Shown here piece after piece: positions 58,997-64,000 of a stretch of 64,000 nt of DNA. The notes under the pieces were generated by a model that saw only the letters and a list, made by a program, of their open reading frames with translations, had not been told where the DNA came from and made no database searches. A program made the translations under genes and the position numbers. This DNA comes from Leptospira inadai serovar Lyme str. 10. GTDB taxonomy: Bacteria; Spirochaetota; Leptospiria; Leptospirales; Leptospiraceae. Where the stretch lies: positions 434,001-498,000 of the forward strand of contig NZ_AHMM02000017.1 in NCBI RefSeq assembly GCF_000243675.2, read 5' to 3'. Numbering within the stretch: the stretch's first letter is position 1; the number at the start of each line of letters is the position of its first letter.

Positions 58997-60427
58997 TTGA
59001 AACGTGGATTTTTCCTTTCTCTTTTCGGAATAGCGATCCTAGTTTTATTCGTCGTTCTGGCCTGGAGATTTTGGCCCAAACCGTCCGATACGATCTACGA
59101 AAATTTCAAAAAAGGGAGATGGGAAAAGGTCGTTAAATCCGTTCGTTCCTTGACCGATCCTTCCCCGTACGATTTATTCTACGCTTCACAATCATTAGTT
59201 TCCTTTAATGCCGAATTAAAAAAATCGGAACCCTCCGAACAGACTCGGGAAGCCTCCCGATTTTCTGCGGCGTATAAAATTCCGTTTCTCGTATCCGGCG
59301 ACGCCGTCTTTCCGGTTTTCGAGGACGTCTTTCTTTCCCAATTATCTCCCGGTAGCTTTCTCCGCCAAAAGGCCGTCGCTTACCGTTTAGAAACCGCTTC
59401 GGATTGGGAAGAAGAAACGAACTTTCTCAAACTTCTAAAGGAATTCTCCAAAAGCAATCCGATCCGGCTCGGTCCGAAATATTCATTAGTACTTCGTAAA
59501 GCATTAAAGAGGGAAACTATCCTTTCGGAATCGGATAAAAAAAATCTGGAAGAAAGATTAGGTTTTTTGAGTACTCGAGAAGAGTCCTCGTTCTTCGGCG
59601 GAAGACTTAAAAACACCGGAGAAAATACGAATCTTAGAACCGGTCCAGGAACCGAAAATCCGGGTCGAACAAGATTAAAAAAGGGGGTTTCCCTCTTTGT
59701 CCTGGATAAGGACCCACGTTCGGAAACGATCGGCGGAAAAAGGGGAAATTGGCTACAAGTTTTTGTTCCGGAATTATCCGCACTAGGATGGGTTTTTTCC
59801 TCCTTTACCGAGGAAGATCCGTTTCCTTCCGAAAAAGCCGAGTCGATGCTGATCGGATTCTCGGAGTCAGAGAAAAGCCAAGCCTGGGACTTCGCTTTTT
59901 GGGAGCCGGAACGACCTCCTCCCGGATTTCACGGAGATTATATTAAAACCGAAAAGATCGCGTTAGACGGCGATTATGGAATCGTACTGTATCGCTCTCA
60001 AAACGGAAAATATAAAGAGATTTGTAGATTAGTGGAAGAACCGTTTCGATCCTTGGAGTTTCTAACGGCAAGTCTAAGTGGAGAGGATAGCGTTCCGTTG
60101 TTTAGATTATATTCCGGACAACCGGGAAGCTGGAGCCTAGCGTTTCAAATCGATCTTGATAGCGAAAGCGTCTCGATCAATCGAAATAAATACATCACCG
60201 GAAACGCTTCTAGCAAACGTCGATTCCAACTCGCGATTTCGCCGACCGAATCCGGAAGCAATGCACTTGCCTCCCTTCTCGTCGGGGAAAATATTGTATT
60301 ACAAGGAATCCGTCCGGAGGAAGAATTTTCGCCCGGAGAGGAAACCAGATATAAGCTTTGCCTTCTCCAGCCGGAAAAGCGTTCGGATTCAAATTTAGCA
60401 GCATTTCGATTTAAGTTTCAGCTCTAA
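58997..60427 (+). CDS. Membrane-anchored bacterial SH3-domain protein
   Basis: A 476-residue protein with a TTG start (58997), one membrane anchor or signal (FFLSLFGIAILVLFVVLAWRF, residues about 5-25), a helical part resembling TPR-like repeats, and a bacterial SH3 (SH3_3) domain at about 205-270 (NTNLRTGPGTENPGRTRLKKGVSLFVL, then GWVFSSF). The remaining C-terminal region is beta-rich. SH3b domains in periplasmic proteins often bind peptidoglycan or metals. It starts 21 bases after the TolC-like gene. Role unknown. Confidence 0.72.
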   Translation: MKRGFFLSLFGIAILVLFVVLAWRFWPKPSDTIYENFKKGRWEKVVKSVRSLTDPSPYDLFYASQSLVSFNAELKKSEPSEQTREASRFSAAYKIPFLVSGDAVFPVFEDVFLSQLSPGSFLRQKAVAYRLETASDWEEETNFLKLLKEFSKSNPIRLGPKYSLVLRKALKRETILSESDKKNLEERLGFLSTREESSFFGGRLKNTGENTNLRTGPGTENPGRTRLKKGVSLFVLDKDPRSETIGGKRGNWLQVFVPELSALGWVFSSFTEEDPFPSEKAESMLIGFSESEKSQAWDFAFWEPERPPPGFHGDYIKTEKIALDGDYGIVLYRSQNGKYKEICRLVEEPFRSLEFLTASLSGEDSVPLFRLYSGQPGSWSLAFQIDLDSESVSINRNKYITGNASSKRRFQLAISPTESGSNALASLLVGENIVLQGIRPEEEFSPGEETRYKLCLLQPEKRSDSNLAAFRFKFQL

Positions 60428-60461
60428 GAGCAAATATCGCAAAAGGAGAAAGAAAAACAAA

Positions 60462-60722
60462 ATGCCTACTTACGAATATAGATGCAGAAACTGCGGTCAA
60501 ACTTTCGAATTCTTTCAATCGATGAAGGACGAGCCTTTAAAGGATTGCATTCTTTGTAAGAACGGAAAAGTAGATCGGCTAATTTCAAACGGAGGCGGAA
60601 TCATATTCAAAGGCTCCGGTTTTTACGTGACCGACAATAAGTCTCCCGGATCTTCCTCCGATAAATCTTCTTCCGATAGCGGCTCCTCTACCGCGGCTCC
60701 ATCCGACTCTTCCTCCAAATAA
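60462..60722 (+). CDS. FmdB-family zinc ribbon regulatory protein
   Basis: An 86-residue protein with the FmdB zinc ribbon: MPTYEYRCRNCGQTFEFFQS (Cys8, Cys11) and CILC (Cys30, Cys33), followed by the typical GGIIFKGSGFYVTDN and a Ser-rich tail (about 58-86). FmdB relatives are predicted regulators or ribosome-associated proteins. It lies just before lpxI and may be cotranscribed; a binding site AGGAGA lies upstream. Confidence 0.9.
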   Translation: MPTYEYRCRNCGQTFEFFQSMKDEPLKDCILCKNGKVDRLISNGGGIIFKGSGFYVTDNKSPGSSSDKSSSDSGSSTAAPSDSSSK

Positions 60723-60724
60723 TC

Positions 60725-61579
60725 TTGGGACGTTTAGGAATCTTGGCAGGAGGAGGCAATCTTCCTGAAATCGGAATGAGAGAGGCGTTAGCCGCAGGCG
60801 AAGACCCGCTTTTTTTATCCATTGCCGAATCCGACTTTAAGCCGGGAAATTATCCGGATCGAGTCATCCCCATTCATATCGCAAAAATAGGCGGTCTTTT
60901 AAAATCCTGTAAAGCCAACAAAATCGACCGCCTTTTACTTTTAGGGAAAGTAAAAAAGGAGATCATTTTTAAAAGCTTGAATTTCGATTTAAAGGCGATC
61001 GCTCTCTTGGCGAGAATGGTAAACAAACACGACTACTCCATTTTTAAAACGATAGCCGAAGATTTCGAACAAGAAGGAATAAAAATCCTGTCTCAGAAAA
61101 CGTATCTACAGTCTCTGCTTTTGCCGGAAGGTCGATATACTAAAAAGCCTTTGGACAAAAAGCAGCTCGCGGATGTGGAATTCGGAATGGAGTACGCCGA
61201 AAAAATCGCCAATCTGGATATCGGTCAGACCGTTATCGTTTTGGATAAATCGGTGCTCGCGGTGGAGGCGGTGGAAGGAACGGATAAGGCCATTGAGCGA
61301 GGCGGATCGTTCGCAAAGAAGGATAAGGCCGTCGTCTGTAAAAGTTCCAAACCGAGTCAAGATGATAGATTCGATCTCCCGACAGTGGGCCTGGAAACCC
61401 TAAAGACGATGAAGGACAATCATTGCGGTATCCTTTCTCTTCGAGAAGGAGAAACCATCGTGGTCGATCCGAAGGAATTTATTCGCCTTGCCGAAAAATT
61501 GAAAATACATATCTTGAGTATCGGCCGTGGTAACCTCTCGAAAATCAATCGCACCCAAAAAAACGTCCCAAAAGCCTAA
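60725..61579 (+). CDS. lpxI: UDP-2,3-diacylglucosamine diphosphatase LpxI
   Basis: Cleaves UDP-2,3-diacylglucosamine to lipid X in lipid A synthesis, the enzyme used in place of LpxH by many bacteria. The 284-residue protein starts at TTG 60725 (MGRLGILAGGGNLPEIG) and has the blocks LLLLGKVKKEIIFK, TIAEDFEQEGIKIL and the C-terminal DLPTVGLETLKTMKDNHCG region of the DUF1009/LpxI family. Spirochaete lipid A is distinctive, but this step is general. It overlaps lpxB by 53 bases, a tight coupling. Confidence 0.93.
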   Translation: MGRLGILAGGGNLPEIGMREALAAGEDPLFLSIAESDFKPGNYPDRVIPIHIAKIGGLLKSCKANKIDRLLLLGKVKKEIIFKSLNFDLKAIALLARMVNKHDYSIFKTIAEDFEQEGIKILSQKTYLQSLLLPEGRYTKKPLDKKQLADVEFGMEYAEKIANLDIGQTVIVLDKSVLAVEAVEGTDKAIERGGSFAKKDKAVVCKSSKPSQDDRFDLPTVGLETLKTMKDNHCGILSLREGETIVVDPKEFIRLAEKLKIHILSIGRGNLSKINRTQKNVPKA

Positions 61580-62804
61580 AAAAGGTCCCGAAAAGAACAA
61601 ACAGGACGTTCGAGAATGGACCGAAAGTTCCTCTCCCGTATTTCTTTTTCTGGCCGGAGAGCATTCCGGCGATCTACTCGGAGGAGAACTCATCAAGGAA
61701 TTGAAGAAGACGTACCCGGATTCTCCTTACTTTGGCGTAGGTGGTCCCCGCATGATCGAGGAAGGATTCGACTCCATCGAAAATATGGAGGAACTCTCGG
61801 TGATCGGTTTTACCGCCGTTCTATTCAAGTATAAATTTCTGAGAGCCCTTATGGAACGAATCGTGGAGGAAGCGGTAGCGCGTTCCTGCACTCACGCCGT
61901 GTTAGTCGATTATCCGGGATTTAATCTACGGTTAGCGAAGCGGTTAAAAGCTCTCGGTATCAAAATAATCTTTTACGTTTCTCCGCAACTATGGGCCTGG
62001 AAATTCGATCGGATATTTACCATAAAGGAAAATGTGGACTTAATGTTGGTTCTATTTCCGTTTGAAAAAGAATTATACGATAAATACGAGGTTCGTAGCG
62101 TTTTCGTCGGTCATCCGATTGCCCAACGGATAAAGGAAAAAATCAAGAAGGAGCTCCCGATTCCGAAAACGGGAGAAGATCGTCCGCATTCTTCGTTTAT
62201 CATAACGTTAATGCCCGGGTCTCGAAGCGGAGAGATTAGGCGTATTTTAGGAACTCTAATGCAAACAGCAAAACTGCTGCACTCGGATCTAGAGGCCGAA
62301 AAAAAACACGTTCGATTCCTTCTTCCTAATATAAATATTAGAGAAGAAGAGTATATCCAAAGATCCATCGAACAAGCCCAAGCTCAGCTTCCGGGATTGA
62401 ATATCGAATATTTTTTCGATAGATCCCTGCGTGCAATCGAGGCGGCGGATTTGGTTCTTGTAGCATCGGGCACCGCCACGTTAGAAGTCGTTTATTTTGA
62501 AAAACCCATGATCATCCTCTATAAAGTCAGTTTCTTAACTTACGTAATCGCTTCCCGGTTTATAAGAACTCAGTTTATAGGATTAATTAACATCCTTTCA
62601 GGAAGGGAAACCGTGAGAGAACTGATTCAGGCGGAATGTACTCCCGAAGTCGCTCGCGAGGAAGCCCTCGCGATCCTAAAGAATAAGAAATATAGAAATT
62701 CGATGATAGAAGAAATCTCCTCCGTCAAACAATCGTTAGGAGACGATCCGAGTTCGCGAAATGCCGCAAAAGCGATCGTGCATTTTCTAAAAGAGAAACA
62801 ATAA
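61527..62804 (+). CDS. lpxB: Lipid A disaccharide synthase LpxB
   Basis: Joins UDP-2,3-diacylglucosamine and lipid X into the lipid A disaccharide. The 425-residue protein begins at GTG 61527 with a Lys-rich extension of about 37 residues before LFLAGEHSGDLLGGELIKEL (about 40-59). Family blocks: YVSPQLWAWK, VGHPIAQRI, LPGSRSGEI and the C-terminal ASGTATLE. The extension overlaps the end of lpxI by 53 bases, and no later in-frame start precedes the conserved region. Confidence 0.94.
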   Translation: MVTSRKSIAPKKTSQKPKKGPEKNKQDVREWTESSSPVFLFLAGEHSGDLLGGELIKELKKTYPDSPYFGVGGPRMIEEGFDSIENMEELSVIGFTAVLFKYKFLRALMERIVEEAVARSCTHAVLVDYPGFNLRLAKRLKALGIKIIFYVSPQLWAWKFDRIFTIKENVDLMLVLFPFEKELYDKYEVRSVFVGHPIAQRIKEKIKKELPIPKTGEDRPHSSFIITLMPGSRSGEIRRILGTLMQTAKLLHSDLEAEKKHVRFLLPNINIREEEYIQRSIEQAQAQLPGLNIEYFFDRSLRAIEAADLVLVASGTATLEVVYFEKPMIILYKVSFLTYVIASRFIRTQFIGLINILSGRETVRELIQAECTPEVAREEALAILKNKKYRNSMIEEISSVKQSLGDDPSSRNAAKAIVHFLKEKQ

Positions 62805-62840
62805 CTGTCCGTAGATATTCATTACTTTTTTGTAATAGTC

Positions 62841-64000
62841 TTACTCTAAAACACAGGCATCTTTCGTTTCACGAAACTTCGTAAAGAACGGAGTCGAAAC
62901 TGCCGGGATAAACGAATCGGAAGATATCGATTGGGAACTCCCGGTGACGGAATAGCGCAAAGCGGAGGGTTCCACATAAACTGCCGCAGTCGCGTTAAAA
63001 TTTCCCGATTTCCAGGAAAGATTGCGCAGAGGCGGGTTACCCGGGTCGCTGTAATCGAATTCCATTTCAAAACCCGGCTGAAGCGGTAAAGGAAAGTTGG
63101 CGGCTCCCGTCCAGCGTAATCCCTCGAGCCGAACTTCCTGCAAACTAAAATTGAAATGATCGTAAAAATCCAGAAAATTATTTCCAAAGAATCGAATATT
63201 CCCTTTTCCGGTGACGGTATCGGAAATTAAATCTTTTCCGCAAAATCGAAACGCCGGAATTTTCCAAGGGAGTTGAACGGCTTCGAAATCGAAATTAAAA
63301 TACGGACTTTCGTTCCCGTACGTAAAATAAGAGCTAATTTTCGCCTCCGCCACACCGATGAGTTTCCCTTCCAATCTGGATTGATACGGAATTAACTTAA
63401 CATTCAGCGATAATTCGCCCATATTAGGGAGACTTTTTTGCAAGCGAACCTGCTTCGAATGCGCCGTTAGATTGCCGGTAGGAAATTCCAAAAAATATTT
63501 AAAGACGGGCGTACGAACAAAGCGGATTTCAGGAATCAATTTTTCCATCCGAGTTCGAACATCTTCTCGGACCATCTGTCTTAAACTTCGGTACCAGGTT
63601 AAGTAATCTTCCAATACCAGTGACTCGGTATCCAACTCGAGATTATATTCTCCCTGCAAAGGGTAGTACGCCGAACCGTCGCCCTTAAAAGCCTTCTTAA
63701 ATGCCGTCTTTCCTTTCGCTTTTGCGGTTAGCGGGAACCCGAATTGGGAACCTTTCAAACTGGCTTCGAATATTCCGGCAAGATTCCACTGGAGTTTTCC
63801 TTCGTCGATCTTCAGATCCAAATCTCCATCCTTCCATCTGAAGTTTCTAACTATCAAGTTGCTCTCGAATTTCAACCAATCTCCGAAATTGCCTGTTTCC
63901 ATACCTCTCCAGAACAATTTTACTCCGCCTCCGAAGGATTCTAATTGTCCGCTTAGAGGTAGAAAATCCCGAAGGCGATCCATATCCGCCACTTCCAATT
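62841..64000 (-). CDS. AsmA-family-like protein, C-terminal part (5' end beyond the window)
   Basis: At least 385 residues of a large protein, open to the right edge without a certain start. The sequence is mostly beta-strand with repeated motifs of alternating hydrophobic residues (LKFESNLIVRNFRWKDGDL, FNFDFEAVQLPWKIPAFRF), the style of AsmA/TamB-type envelope proteins that bridge membranes and move lipids. It converges on lpxB with a 36-base gap. The name of the family is my best guess; a true start and length need sequence beyond 64000. Confidence 0.65.
   Translation of the reverse strand, partial: LEVADMDRLRDFLPLSGQLESFGGGVKLFWRGMETGNFGDWLKFESNLIVRNFRWKDGDLDLKIDEGKLQWNLAGIFEASLKGSQFGFPLTAKAKGKTAFKKAFKGDGSAYYPLQGEYNLELDTESLVLEDYLTWYRSLRQMVREDVRTRMEKLIPEIRFVRTPVFKYFLEFPTGNLTAHSKQVRLQKSLPNMGELSLNVKLIPYQSRLEGKLIGVAEAKISSYFTYGNESPYFNFDFEAVQLPWKIPAFRFCGKDLISDTVTGKGNIRFFGNNFLDFYDHFNFSLQEVRLEGLRWTGAANFPLPLQPGFEMEFDYSDPGNPPLRNLSWKSGNFNATAAVYVEPSALRYSVTGSSQSISSDSFIPAVSTPFFTKFRETKDACVLE

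Overview
This window reads as chromosomal DNA of a spirochaete of the genus Leptospira. The evidence is the gene content and the protein style: DapL-type lysine synthesis, the long three-domain IspG, bactofilin, LpxI/LpxB lipid A genes, many Leptospira-style proteins of unknown function, and a base composition in the mid-40s percent GC in core genes. I place the genus with good confidence from the translated proteins. A species of the intermediate (P2) clade is only a guess. No rRNA or tRNA gene was found.

Layout. 1-456 is the end of an AT-rich unknown gene cut by the window edge. 0.96-5.2 kb is a leftward block: bactofilin, pdxA, a membrane protein and two unknown proteins. 5.2-13.2 kb runs rightward: a lytic transglycosylase, citrate synthase (with a strong terminator), then a tightly overlapping chain of three RNA methyltransferases and a glycosyltransferase-like protein. 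13-19.7 kb holds glutamate synthase (leftward) and unknown proteins. 19.8-23.6 kb holds ispG and a PafA-like alkaline phosphatase. 23.7-29.6 kb is leftward: rho, rpmE, a scaffold/pentapeptide fusion, a PAS-Fis regulator and two membrane-associated unknowns. 32-46.5 kb holds dapL, DUF2203, pyrB, an ECF sigma factor with clpP, pgi diverging from galK, a STAS protein with a uracil-DNA glycosylase, a beta-lactamase-like lipoprotein and a radical SAM protein. 49-63 kb holds mgtC with a desaturase, an MBL lipoprotein, an outer-membrane-like protein, ruvA, doxX, sucCD with a TolC-like protein, and an envelope cluster ending in fmdB-lpxI-lpxB. An AsmA-like protein is cut by the right edge.

Accessory DNA sits at 29.6-32.2 kb and 46.5-49.0 kb. 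The first has three head-to-tail copies of an Rpn-family (PD-(D/E)XK) nuclease gene, of which only one is whole, inside perfect 34-bp inverted repeats about 2.35 kb apart. The second has two toxin-antitoxin modules, HepT-MntA and BrnT-BrnA, separated by an attC-like palindrome and enclosed by repeats.

The most distinctive feature is a dispersed repeat family of about 150 bp whose ends are built from the heptamer TCCTCTG and its complement, which makes the unit palindromic. At least ten whole or partial cores lie in eight clusters. One copy has replaced 71 codons of an rpn gene at the catalytic site. Another has expanded into 15 exact heptamers about 120 bp upstream of sucC. Its reading frames look like small proteins (RGQ-TED repeats) and are probably spurious, although the core does stay open in one frame.
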